Shown here in pieces: positions 6,746 to 14,323 of a stretch of DNA of 31,957 nucleotides. The DNA comes from a virus: positions 1-31,957 of the IMG/VR virus record IMGVR_UViG_3300020119_000206; one strand, 5' to 3'. A model generated the notes under the pieces. The model was not told where the DNA came from and searched no databases. It was given only the letters and a program-made list of their open reading frames with translations. Numbering within the stretch: the first letter of the stretch is position 1; each line of letters begins with the position of its first letter. Position numbers and translations under genes: made by a program.

Positions 6746-8124
6746 GGCTTGTCCAGGGCGATGACGCCGATGATCAGGTTGTAGGGGCGATTGGTGCCGC
6801 TCGTATTGGCGAGCGTGAAGCGCACGTTCGTCGTGCTGATCGCCGCCGTGAGCGTGTAGACGGCGCCTGCGAAAAACACTTCGGTGATGACGACCTGTGA
6901 AAGGATCTCACAGGTGCCGCCGCGATTCTGCGCACGGACCGATAGAGCCTTGAGGTACTGGGTGACTCCCGATCCGTCGTCGACCTGCGCGTCGCAGGTG
7001 ATGACGTAGCGCTTACCCGACACCAAAGGGACGTCGGCGGTCACGCTCGATCCGGTGTTGACCGTTCCCTTTGGTTGGCCGCTAGGAATAAGGTCGACGG
7101 CGGTATTGCAGGTGCCGCGCGCTGGCAGCTGCGACGAAACCCGAAGATTGCCGGCAGCGTCGTACTCGACACCGTCGGCGACCGCGACGCGGCCAGCAAG
7201 ACGCCACGTGGTTCCGTCGTGGTAACCGCTGACGATCAGCTCCGCGCTGGCACCCGTCGGCATAACCGGAACCGCTCCGGTCCAAACGATGCCCGCCCAG
7301 AAGGCCAGCGTGAACGGACCCCCCGAAGCTGCCTGAATGAACCGCGCCTGCACCGGCGCAAACGCGGGCGGCGGGGTCGGCGTGGCCAGCGTCGTGTTCG
7401 CGGCCAGGGTCTTCTTTTGGAGCGCTCCCGTCGTAAAGTCGAGCGTCGACGTCGCATTATCGACCTCGCTTGCGTACGAGATCGTTCTGGCGTTCGTGAG
7501 CGCCTGATTGTTCAGGTTCTGTGGCACGCCGTAAGCGTCGAACGACACCGAGACGTCGCCCGCCAAGGTGGGCAAGCCACCGGGGCCGTCGAGGTACGTG
7601 CAAGAAATCTTGCGATAGCCAGTGGCGGCCGTGATGGCCGTAACGACGGCCTCTACTGCCTTGGTTGGGTCGCTCTTGCTCTGCAGTCGCAGCACGCCCT
7701 TGGGCGTCCCGATGTTGTCGTCGAACGAATCGAACCAGCTCGTCTGGTCGACGGCGTTCGCGTCCAGCAGATCGATGTAGACGGTCCAGCTGCCAGCCGT
7801 GGCGTAGCTCGCTGTGCTGATCCGCAGCGTGCCGTTGCCGGGGTCGGCGTCGGTCGTGCTCGAAGAAAGCGTGAAGGGCGCCGATCGTCCTCCGCCGGCG
7901 CCGCCAGCGACGACGGTCCACGCCGAGCCGTTCCAGTATTCGAAGTTCTTCGTGTCGAGTCGGAAGCAGACAAACTTTGAGCCCTTGACCCCGCTAAGCA
8001 CGGTATCGCGCTCGGTCGAGTCCGCCACCACCGCGCAGGTCTGGGAAATGTAGAGCGCACTCGCGAGCGGCAGGGAGCTGCCGACGTTCGGCGCGAGGGT
8101 CCCGAAAATGGGGATGGTGCTCAT
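6742..8124 (-). CDS. Tail-fibre-like structural protein, 460 aa
   Basis: The start at 8124 overlaps the preceding gene's stop as ATGA. Residues about 20-72 (ISQTCAVVADSTERDTVLSG, then KGSKFVCFRLDTKNFEYWNG and SAWTVV) match the short module seen in many phage tail proteins where a 'v-D-t-x-x-f-x-y-w-n-G-s-a-W' strand follows an eRdxl segment. Residues about 75-200 are beta-rich (SWTVYIDLLDANAVDQTSWF, VLRLQSKSDPTKAVEAVVTA). The C-terminal ~110 residues form a second beta domain (VTADVPLVSGKRYVITCDAQ, VYTLTAAISTTNVRFTLANT) ending in a hydrophobic strand. No enzyme motif is visible. It belongs to the distal tail gene run; a fibre or appendage role is inferred. Confidence 0.62.
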   Translation of the reverse strand: MSTIPIFGTLAPNVGSSLPLASALYISQTCAVVADSTERDTVLSGVKGSKFVCFRLDTKNFEYWNGSAWTVVAGGAGGGRSAPFTLSSSTTDADPGNGTLRISTASYATAGSWTVYIDLLDANAVDQTSWFDSFDDNIGTPKGVLRLQSKSDPTKAVEAVVTAITAATGYRKISCTYLDGPGGLPTLAGDVSVSFDAYGVPQNLNNQALTNARTISYASEVDNATSTLDFTTGALQKKTLAANTTLATPTPPPAFAPVQARFIQAASGGPFTLAFWAGIVWTGAVPVMPTGASAELIVSGYHDGTTWRLAGRVAVADGVEYDAAGNLRVSSQLPARGTCNTAVDLIPSGQPKGTVNTGSSVTADVPLVSGKRYVITCDAQVDDGSGVTQYLKALSVRAQNRGGTCEILSQVVITEVFFAGAVYTLTAAISTTNVRFTLANTSGTNRPYNLIIGVIALDKP

Positions 8125-8843
8125 ACGATGTCCAGGGTGACCGAGCCGTTAACGGCAGCGTCGAGCTTGTAGATGTTGAAGTTCTCCGCGAAGCCCTGGG
8201 CGTTCGTGTAGCTCGCCGTCGTGACCAGCGTGTACGAGACACCGAAGCCGGTCGCGTGGTCTTTGACGGACGTCGGCGCGCCGTAGGCCGTGCGGCGCAT
8301 GAACTGCACTTCGTGCGTGCCGTCGTCGGTGATGGTCGGGCTGAAAGCGCCGGAGCTGCCGAGCGTGTTGTAGGTGGCCGCTGCCGCGAGGGTCGCGGGG
8401 ATCGTGTTGCCGATCGTGACGACGCCTGCGAAGTTGCGCTGGCGAGCGGTGATCGAAGTGGTCGGTGCGGCCGATCCTGTCACGTCCACCCCGGTGAGCG
8501 TGAATATCCAAGTTGCGCCTACCGTGCTGAGCACTTGGCTGCCGGCCGAGCTCGAGAAACTTGTTGGCGTGCCGAGCACGTTTTTCGACTCACCTGTCTT
8601 GTTGTTGGTGAGCGTAAGACTGATGCTGGGCGTGTGGTTGTGCGCGGCCGTGAACGCGGGGTTCGTGACCGTTGCGCCTACTTCAACCGTTGCTGTTACC
8701 GCCACGAACGCCGTGATCGCGTAGGCTGGCGCAAGCAGGTTATGCAGCTGGATCTTGTAGTTGTTCCCACCAGCGACTATGGGAATTATTGCGTCCGGCG
8801 GAGCCGCGGTCAGTTCTGGCTCTTCGGAAAACTTGGTACCCAT
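8121..8843 (-). CDS. Tail-associated structural protein, 240 aa
   Basis: The protein opens MGTKFSEEPELTAAPPDAII, then PIVAGGNNYKIQLHNLL, the typical 'd-l-lPv-x-G-x-x-y-K-i-t-x-x-n-L' lead of phage fibre or appendage proteins. The remainder is Thr/Ala/Ser-rich beta structure (AFVAVTATVEVGATVTNPAF, SLTLTNNKTGESKNVLGTP, TWIFTLTGVDVTG, GVSYTLVTTASYTNAQGF). It ends in a short strand, VNGSVTLDIV. The gene sits two bases downstream of the gp48-like gene and overlaps the next one, so it is co-translated with baseplate and fibre genes. No close family is recognised. Confidence 0.58.
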   Translation of the reverse strand: MGTKFSEEPELTAAPPDAIIPIVAGGNNYKIQLHNLLAPAYAITAFVAVTATVEVGATVTNPAFTAAHNHTPSISLTLTNNKTGESKNVLGTPTSFSSSAGSQVLSTVGATWIFTLTGVDVTGSAAPTTSITARQRNFAGVVTIGNTIPATLAAAATYNTLGSSGAFSPTITDDGTHEVQFMRRTAYGAPTSVKDHATGFGVSYTLVTTASYTNAQGFAENFNIYKLDAAVNGSVTLDIV

Positions 8844-8845
8844 GG

Positions 8846-9688
8846 TCAGTGTTCAGCGATGAAGGGGTCGCCGGTCTCGGTGGTGAAAAAGTCGCTGCCG
8901 TCTTCAAGGTCGAAGAAGCCGACGGCCTCGTAGTCGATGAGCGTCACAATCCAATTGTGAGTTGGTCGCAGCTTCAGAAGCAGCCGTTCAAACTCCGCAC
9001 GTCGCGTGATGTCGACGACCGCGTGGTCGGGAAACGTCTCGCCACCGATGTAGATGAAGTAAGGCCATTTGCTCGGGTCGTCCGGAACGGGCGGCGGTGG
9101 CCTGCGCGTGAGGTCGAGATTGACGAGATAGTGGGGATCGTTAGCTAGGAAGCCGTTGCACTGGGGCTGTGTTGCAAGCGACGAGCACTGCGGCTGTGAC
9201 CCGCCGACCCCACCGAAAGCGTCACCCTCGCATTGATAGAGCCCGATCAGTGGCTGGGTTGTGTAGGAGCGTGGATCTCGAGCGACATATGGCGGTCCCG
9301 AGCTCCACCACTCGTACACGAAGACGTTGAAGCCAGCAGCCTGGAGGATCCCCTGGATGTAGCCGGGCGATTGTCCGCCGGCGGCTTGCCACTCAGCAGC
9401 GACGGCCGCGCGCCGCGCATCGAAATCGGCGAGGTCCGCCGGAGCGAGACCGAATTGCCTCTCCCACTCCTCGAGTGCACCCGATCGCTCTTCCAGAGCG
9501 ATCGACGTGTCGGTGGCGCTGCGCGCCGTGCCGGGGAACAGGTCGAGATAGACCTTGTCGATATAGTCGCGCGTCGCCTGCGGCTGCTCGGATAGCCCGA
9601 GGAAGAAGCGCCGCAGAGCGCTGGCGGCCGAAAGGCGCCAGACCTGGCCCCTCGGCAACAGATGCTGAAATAGCGAGAAAAATGACAC
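8846..9688 (-). CDS. Baseplate protein, Mu gp48 / YmfQ (DUF2313)-like, 280 aa
   Basis: It starts at a GTG at 9688 without a strong ribosome binding site. The N-terminus (SLFQHLLPRGQVWRLSAASA, then LRRFFLGLS) has the LLPxGxxW pattern of the YmfQ/DUF2313 family, the gp48-like proteins that join the baseplate to the fibres. A helical region with GALEEWERQFGL and a second with RRAAVAAEWQAAGGQSPGYI, then AAGFNVFVYE, fits the same family. The C-terminal half contains an insertion with closely spaced cysteines (CEGDAFGG, PQCSSL, PQCNGFLAN) before the conserved PTHNWIVTLIDY segment near the end. In Mu-like tails gp48 follows gp47 directly; here a fibre gene and a plus-strand lipoprotein gene lie between them. 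Confidence 0.75.
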   Translation of the reverse strand: MSFFSLFQHLLPRGQVWRLSAASALRRFFLGLSEQPQATRDYIDKVYLDLFPGTARSATDTSIALEERSGALEEWERQFGLAPADLADFDARRAAVAAEWQAAGGQSPGYIQGILQAAGFNVFVYEWWSSGPPYVARDPRSYTTQPLIGLYQCEGDAFGGVGGSQPQCSSLATQPQCNGFLANDPHYLVNLDLTRRPPPPVPDDPSKWPYFIYIGGETFPDHAVVDITRRAEFERLLLKLRPTHNWIVTLIDYEAVGFFDLEDGSDFFTTETGDPFIAEH

Positions 9689-9739
9689 CTGGGCGCGGGC
9701 CTTGGTAGTTTTGCCAGTGACGCGTCAGGCGTTCAGTCG

Positions 9740-9768
9740 TTGCGTAGTGAATGGCTCGGGCCTACGCT
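9740..9768 (+). promoter_or_regulatory. Putative promoter for the plus-strand lipoprotein gene
   Basis: TTGCGT (9740-9745) and TACGCT (9763-9768) have a 17-base spacer. The match to consensus is modest, but the geometry equals that of the promoter proposed before the other plus-strand gene (1519..1547). The -10 box ends eight bases before the ATG at 9777, so the message would be leaderless or nearly so. No Shine-Dalgarno sequence at normal spacing is present. Confidence 0.3.
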
Positions 9769-9776
9769 TTGGGATC

Positions 9777-10655
9777 ATGCGCAAGCTGTTGGCTTTGGGG
9801 TTTCTCGTCGGAGCGTGTTCGAGCGTCCCGGCTAAGCAGGAGGAGCTGCAGGCTGGTGGCGGGGACGCGGCGAGCGATCGACGTGCAGCGAGCTCCGCCG
9901 GCTCCGGAGTCGCAGCCTCGGCTACCTCTTCGGCGGACGCCAACAGCACCGGCGGCACCGCTGGTGAAGCCTCCGCCGGTTCGGTCTCAACTGCAGGAGC
10001 GGGGACCACGAGCGCTAGCGGTGGTCAAATCACAAAGGATGGAGCCGGCGGCGCGAGCGCATCTGGGTCGAGCGCAGGCGGCGCCAGCGGCACACCAGCT
10101 CAGGCCGGCGCGACACAGGGCGGCATGGCAGACGGCGGCGACTCGAGTGGTGGCGGCGGCGGCGCGGCAGACGATCCCTGCGAAGGCGTTGCGCATTGGA
10201 GCCCCACCGACAAGATCACCGACTACACGCCACGGCCGCCGGACGCCCCCGGAGATTGGCTAGGCGACCTGCGCGTCTTCGGAGGAATTCTTTGGGCTGC
10301 GCAGGCGACGGAATGGTGCCAGACCTTTCCTGGCCATGACGGCCAGAGCGGCTGGATCGAGATTACGACCTGTGCAGGCGGCCCGGTTGCTGAGACGGCG
10401 GCTTGCCAATGCGCTGCCGGAGCCTGTTGCGACGGCTGTTATCTGCGCGGGCAATCGTATTTCTGTGGCGAAGTTGTGCGAGCCGTGCGCTGCACTGGCG
10501 GCACCGAAGAGGGTGACTATTGGAATCTATTCTGCGATGGCCTCGATGCTGGCAATTGCACGGGCTGGGGCGCGCATACCAAATATGCTGGCGGATCGTG
10601 CGCCTCGGGCATCACATGCCAAAGCTCAAGCGTCGAAACGGCGTGCGGTCCATGA
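9777..10655 (+). CDS. Lipoprotein with Ser/Ala/Gly linker and Cys-rich C-terminal domain (moron)
   Basis: A 292-aa protein read against the tail operon. The ATG at 9777 is chosen because it gives an ideal lipoprotein signal: MRKLLALGFLVGAC, with lipobox V-G-A-C and lipid-carrying Cys14 followed by two serines, so no Asp inner-membrane retention signal. Residues about 25-135 are a low-complexity linker of Ser, Ala, Gly and Thr. From about 140 to the end is a compact domain with 15 cysteines, including ACQCAAGACCDGCYL, and several Trp and Gly residues, likely disulphide-bonded. This architecture is common in Myxococcota surface lipoproteins. It is not a virion component by appearance. Expression from the prophage to alter the host surface (superinfection exclusion or receptor masking) is a reasonable guess without direct proof. 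Confidence 0.75.
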   Translation: MRKLLALGFLVGACSSVPAKQEELQAGGGDAASDRRAASSAGSGVAASATSSADANSTGGTAGEASAGSVSTAGAGTTSASGGQITKDGAGGASASGSSAGGASGTPAQAGATQGGMADGGDSSGGGGGAADDPCEGVAHWSPTDKITDYTPRPPDAPGDWLGDLRVFGGILWAAQATEWCQTFPGHDGQSGWIEITTCAGGPVAETAACQCAAGACCDGCYLRGQSYFCGEVVRAVRCTGGTEEGDYWNLFCDGLDAGNCTGWGAHTKYAGGSCASGITCQSSSVETACGP

Positions 10656-10658
10656 GTC

Positions 10659-10674
10659 GCGCCTAGCTAGGCGC
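10659..10674. terminator. 16-bp perfect palindrome between convergent stops, possible bidirectional terminator
   Basis: GCGCCTAGCTAGGCGC lies between the lipoprotein stop (10653-10655) and the fibre stop (10667-10669) and includes the latter. A hairpin would have a six-bp GC-rich stem and a four-base loop. No T-tract follows on either strand, so intrinsic termination is uncertain; it could also be a protein site. Confidence 0.3.
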
Positions 10675-11686
10675 CGAAGTTGAACGTAACGACGACGACG
10701 CCCTGGGCGCCATCGCCGCCAGCTCCGCTTGTGGTGCCAGCCTGACCGCCGCCGCCGCCGCCCGCGCCGTAGCCCGTACCGCCTGGTCCACCGTTGGTGG
10801 GTATCGCTCCTAGGCCCTGGGAGCCTATTGCTCCTGAAATACCAGGGAAAAGACCGCCGCCGCCCCCGCCAGGACTTTGGCGTGAGCCTACACTAGCAGC
10901 GCCCAGCCCACCCGGACAGCCGCTTAGAGCTCGTGTTTCTGTGCCAGCGCCGCCGCTACCGCTCCCCGTACCTACAGCCCCGTCACTACCTGAAGCGCCT
11001 CTGAAGCCGCCCGCACCGCCAGCCCCAGCGGCCACACCGCTAGCACCACCACCACCCGAATAACCGTCACCACCTGCGCTACCGGGCGCGCCTTTGCCGC
11101 CTTCACCAATTACATCAAAACCTGTAGATAAGTCTCTGAATGTCGATGTGCCACCGTCACTGCCAGCGTTGGCCGGATTGGCGCCGGTAACCCCGACAGC
11201 TCCGCCGGCGCCGCCAGCGCCGACGAAAACGTCGAACGTGGGCCCGAGCAAAGCACGCTCTATCCGCTCGAGCCGCACATAGCCGGAACCGCCGCCGCCG
11301 CCGCCGCCAGTCGTCGTATTACCAGCGCCAGAGGCCCCGCCGCCGCCGCCCCCCACAGCCGTCACCTCGATAGATGTCACGCCAGCTGGGATCGCGATTC
11401 CAAAAGCCGTAACCGTGTACGTGATGACCTGCGCCCCTAGAAGCGCGCGCAATGCATCCAGATACTGCGAGGCACCGACCTTGTCGGGGACGTTGCTCGG
11501 CGTGATGCCCGCGCCAGCGAGTAGGGCCTGCTGAAACCCGAAGATGTCGTTGACGAGATCTTTTTCGAAGGGCGTGCCCGTGCCGTCCCCCTCGACGCCA
11601 ATGTTCCGCGCTTTGCCGTGTGGGTATCCGACGGGGTCAGTCGTGTCTACTTGACCGGGGTATCGGGCGCTGGGATCGAGTGCCAT
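10667..11686 (-). CDS. Glycine-rich tail fibre/adhesin, 339 aa
   Basis: The ATG at 11686 follows the gp47-like stop by seven bases. Residues 1-95 form a normal fibre lead (DTTDPVGYPHGKARNIGVEG, then a helix KDLVNDIFGFQQALLAGAGI and ASQYLDALRALLG). Residues about 95-115 (TYTVTAFGIAIPAGVTSIEV) are the strand that usually precedes a Gly-rich tip (compare 'f-t-x-x-G-t-f-x-v-P-x-G-v-x-x-v'). The remainder has repeated GGGGGG and GGAGG blocks and closes with GVVVVTFNFGA, the typical end of Gly-rich fibre domains. A (CCG)6CC run at 11289-11308 encodes one Gly block. It probably forms a receptor-binding tip. It sits between gp47-like and gp48-like genes, an unusual place. Confidence 0.75.
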   Translation of the reverse strand: MALDPSARYPGQVDTTDPVGYPHGKARNIGVEGDGTGTPFEKDLVNDIFGFQQALLAGAGITPSNVPDKVGASQYLDALRALLGAQVITYTVTAFGIAIPAGVTSIEVTAVGGGGGGASGAGNTTTGGGGGGGSGYVRLERIERALLGPTFDVFVGAGGAGGAVGVTGANPANAGSDGGTSTFRDLSTGFDVIGEGGKGAPGSAGGDGYSGGGGASGVAAGAGGAGGFRGASGSDGAVGTGSGSGGAGTETRALSGCPGGLGAASVGSRQSPGGGGGGLFPGISGAIGSQGLGAIPTNGGPGGTGYGAGGGGGGQAGTTSGAGGDGAQGVVVVTFNFGA

Positions 11687-11693
11687 GGGCGGT

Positions 11694-12902
11694 TCAGATG
11701 AAGGTCGGTGGCAGACTCAGCTTCGCTTTTTCGCCGTGTCCAAGCGTATATGCGGGGCCAGGGCCTCCCGTCAGTTTGACGAGGGTCACTGTCGCGCCCA
11801 GCGCGTTCACGATGCTGTCGACGATGCCGCTCACCGCTGCGTCCGTCACGCGATCGTTGCGTGGTAGCACCGACAGCCCGACAATGAACGGCTCACGCGA
11901 GCGCAGGTATTCGTCGACGCCATCCTGGATGGCCTGTCGCGTTTCCGGCGTATCCGGAGTGAGAGCCGTGACCTCGAGATTGAACGCACGCCGTGTGATC
12001 GGCAGAACGTTCGGCGCTGCGTTCACCGGTCTGCGCGTTGCTTTGCCGCCGATGTCGAGATTGATAGACGCAAGAACCGCCGCGAGCTGTGGACCTGTCG
12101 GAATTCCGTCAGGGCTTCCCGAGCTCGCTTCGTCAGCCTCGACGTAAATATCGACCTCTCCCGGTCCCCGCGTGGGAATCCTATCCTCGCCCGCGTACGG
12201 GTAAACGTTCACGATGCCAGGGACCTCTTCAGCCCACTGGACGTAGTCGGCATAAGCGCCACCCTGCGGGCGCCGCTGCACCTTGTCGAGGATTCGCCCG
12301 CGGTAGCGGTCAGTCGTCTCAGCATCGGCAGCGGTTACCGCCTGCGATAGGACAGCAGCCTTGGTCGCGACACCTGCCGGCGTGTTGGCGAACTCGACGA
12401 TGTCTCCAGGCTGGAGGTTGCCGATCGCGCCCGAGCCATCGCCGAGGCCTGGGCTAGATATGGCCCGCACGCGTACCGTGATCGTCGGCGCGTTCAGCGC
12501 GACCGCGGCCAGCACGATGTAGACGAAGCCGGACTCGCTGCGAACGAGCTGCTGCCCGGCGTTCAGGCTTCCGACCTGATTCAGAACGGTGACAGTGAGG
12601 TTGAGCTCCGCACGCGTCGCGGGCTCTGGGTCTCCGACTCCGAAGAGCCGCCCGAGCTCGACCAACGGAATGAGCTTGCGCCCGTTGACCGTCGTCTCCC
12701 TGTCCGAGGCAAACGCCACGAACATCTGCAAAAAGGAAAACCCGGCGTACTTAAAGAGCAGAACGAAGACGCCGGCGAGCACCTTCGCCAAGACGTTCAC
12801 GAACGCCTTGGGCAAGATCGGAATCGACTGCCCGATCTGCGCGCCGATTTGGCTGATGATCTGGGCGTTCAGATCGGCTGTTGTGGGAACCGAAAGGCTC
12901 AC
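11694..12902 (-). CDS. Baseplate J-like / Mu gp47-like protein, 402 aa
   Basis: The start is a GTG at 12902 overlapping the gp46-like stop as GTGA. The order spike, small protein, gp46, gp47 and the length near 400 residues fit Mu gp47 and P2 gpJ, the wedge proteins that build the baseplate ring. Sequence support: an N-terminal helical region, a beta region with AALNAPTITVRVRAISSPGL and GNLQPGDIVEFANTPAGV, then DRYRGRILDKVQRRPQGGAY with YVQWAEEVPGIVNVYPYAGE, the hallmark 'R-x-R-x-x-x-x-x-x-GG-x-x-d-Y-x-x-Wa-x-x-V-x-G-V' of the J family, and GEVDIYVEADE. The C-terminus ends in the usual VTLVKLTGGPGPAYTLGHGE region. Confident family call. Confidence 0.88.
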   Translation of the reverse strand: MSLSVPTTADLNAQIISQIGAQIGQSIPILPKAFVNVLAKVLAGVFVLLFKYAGFSFLQMFVAFASDRETTVNGRKLIPLVELGRLFGVGDPEPATRAELNLTVTVLNQVGSLNAGQQLVRSESGFVYIVLAAVALNAPTITVRVRAISSPGLGDGSGAIGNLQPGDIVEFANTPAGVATKAAVLSQAVTAADAETTDRYRGRILDKVQRRPQGGAYADYVQWAEEVPGIVNVYPYAGEDRIPTRGPGEVDIYVEADEASSGSPDGIPTGPQLAAVLASINLDIGGKATRRPVNAAPNVLPITRRAFNLEVTALTPDTPETRQAIQDGVDEYLRSREPFIVGLSVLPRNDRVTDAAVSGIVDSIVNALGATVTLVKLTGGPGPAYTLGHGEKAKLSLPPTFI

Positions 12903-13336
12903 GACTTAGCCCCAATCTTCTTCACGAAAGAAGGTGTTAACACCTTGTCTTGAATCTCGATCTTCACGTCTATCTTGACGGTGTTTACGGCGGTGATGCT
13001 TGCTGATGGCACGACCGCATCAGCGAGCTTCGTATCGAGCATCCACTGGAGGTCTTGAGCTGCAGCGTCTTCGATCAGCTGCAGGCTTGCCGAGGTGAGC
13101 GCCATGCCGCGGAGCAGGCTCTGCGTGCGGCTGCGCAGCTTCTCGTTGGCATTGGTGGCTACCTTATTCGCCCACCACTCAAGCGACTTTGTGTCGTCGT
13201 CTCCGGTGTCGTCTTCATTCGCACCGAAGAGGCTGATGAAGACTGCCGTCTGGACGCCGTCGTCCATTTCGATCTGGCCCGCCTCACAAATGATGTCGCC
13301 CCCATCATCGGTTTGGATGACGAGCACGTCAGACAT
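12899..13336 (-). CDS. Mu gp46-like baseplate protein, 145 aa
   Basis: Length and place (directly before gp47) match Mu gp46, a small wedge or attachment protein. The N-terminus MSDVLVIQTDDGGDIICEAG followed by QIEMDDGVQTAVFISLFGAN has the typical 'gp46 acidic lead, then D-G-l-x-x-a-v-x-i-s-L-f' pattern, and EWWANKVATNANEKLRSRTQ is the conserved W-W helix. It ends in a KIDVKIEIQDKV strand. The gene starts at an ATG at 13336, eight bases after the upstream stop, with a weak GGAG further upstream, and overlaps gp47 by four bases. Confidence 0.85.
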   Translation of the reverse strand: MSDVLVIQTDDGGDIICEAGQIEMDDGVQTAVFISLFGANEDDTGDDDTKSLEWWANKVATNANEKLRSRTQSLLRGMALTSASLQLIEDAAAQDLQWMLDTKLADAVVPSASITAVNTVKIDVKIEIQDKVLTPSFVKKIGAKS

Positions 13337-13343
13337 TTGTGAA

Positions 13344-13796
13344 TCAACTCCAGGCTGGAACAGGTGTATTGGGCGGAGCCACTATCGTCGCGGAGCCCGT
13401 TCTGAGCCAAACGTCGATGCGCCCAGCGATCGCGCTTGCCGCAGCGCCATGCGTCTCGGGCGCGGAGCCACCGAACTGCGAAGCGAAGCCGACAGGCCCA
13501 GCCGGCGGCACGCCCGCGAACGTCGGCGCCATGCCGGCAGCGAGCGCTGCGCCGAAGGCCGCAAACGCCGACTCCATGCCGCCGATCGCGGAAGGCGAGG
13601 CGAACGCGCCGCCCAGCGCACCGGCGAGAGCCGAAGCTGCCGACTCGAGCGCCGGCGTGAGCACCGGTGGAACGATGCTGGCAGCGTAGGCCTTCACCGC
13701 GTCGGCCCATTGCTGGCCGCAGCCCGCAGCGTCCGCCGCCGGCGCCGCGAAGTTCGAAGCGAGCTTGCTCGAGAGCACCGAGACAACGAGCGGCAT
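13344..13796 (-). CDS. Small Ala-rich tail protein of unknown function, 150 aa
   Basis: The frame begins MPLVVSVLSSKLASNFAAPA and is Ala/Gly/Pro-rich throughout, with a helix near AADAAGCGQQWADAVKAYAA and a hydrophobic helix ESAASALAGALGGAFASP. It ends DVWLRTGSATIVAPPNTPVP. Similar small Ala-rich proteins occur between the gp45-like spike and gp46 in Mu-like phages of Burkholderia and other Proteobacteria, where no function has been shown to my knowledge. It overlaps the spike gene stop as TGATG, so it is translationally coupled. It may be a baseplate accessory or tail-tube assembly factor. Confidence 0.65.
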   Translation of the reverse strand: MPLVVSVLSSKLASNFAAPAADAAGCGQQWADAVKAYAASIVPPVLTPALESAASALAGALGGAFASPSAIGGMESAFAAFGAALAAGMAPTFAGVPPAGPVGFASQFGGSAPETHGAAASAIAGRIDVWLRTGSATIVAPPNTPVPAWS

Positions 13797-14323
13797 CAGG
13801 TACCGGGTGTTGGAGGGGTCGTTGGCCCGACTCCGGAGCCGTGGGTATGGGTCGATAGCTTCACGCCGGGCAGCGGCGCGTCGGGCGTGCCGGCCATGGC
13901 CTTCACGTCCCCCGGCGTCGTGATGTTGCCCTGCTGGTCGATCAGAACGCCGTTAAAGTCGAGACTGCTGCCGCTCTTGATGCTCTTGATCGCGACGGTA
14001 CCGTCCGCCTTACACCAAACTTCACAGGCCACTTCCCCGCTACCGTCGCGCGCATAGGTTCGACGCTCGCCATCGGCGGCCTTGCCTGCGTTCTTCGGAT
14101 CAGCGAAGGCATTGACCGAGGTTTCCCCCTGGCCCTCCGCTTCTTCGATCATCACCTCATCGCCGGGGAGCGGCAGCGCGTCGACGCCGGGCTCTGCCAG
14201 CATTTCGGCGGTGACCGTCTCCGGTTGATTCTCGTCTCCGAGCTCGACGTAGATCAGAACGACGGGGACTCCGTCTTTGGTGATCCGCTCGGAGTGTGAG
14301 ACCTTACCGAGCCGGCCGGTCAT
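13796..14323 (-). CDS. Mu gp45 / P2 gpV-like baseplate spike, 175 aa
   Basis: The ATG at 14323 overlaps the gp44-like stop. The protein starts MTGRLGKVSHSERITKDGVP, continues with a beta-rich OB-like region (VVLIYVELGDENQPETVTAE, PLPGDEVMIEEAEG), then the repetitive strands of the trimeric needle (EVWCKADGTVAIKSIKSGSS, LDFNGVLIDQQGNITTPGDV). The C-terminus contains H159-T160-H161 in LSTHTHGSG. In gp45 and gpV the HxH at the apex binds iron in the needle tip; that function is established for the family, and the motif is present here. Likely length and fold complete for a short spike. Confidence 0.85.
   Translation of the reverse strand: MTGRLGKVSHSERITKDGVPVVLIYVELGDENQPETVTAEMLAEPGVDALPLPGDEVMIEEAEGQGETSVNAFADPKNAGKAADGERRTYARDGSGEVACEVWCKADGTVAIKSIKSGSSLDFNGVLIDQQGNITTPGDVKAMAGTPDAPLPGVKLSTHTHGSGVGPTTPPTPGT

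Noticed and set aside
7075-7980. Plus-strand open frame of 301 codons
   Set aside because: Antisense to the 460-aa structural gene; Arg-rich and without motifs.
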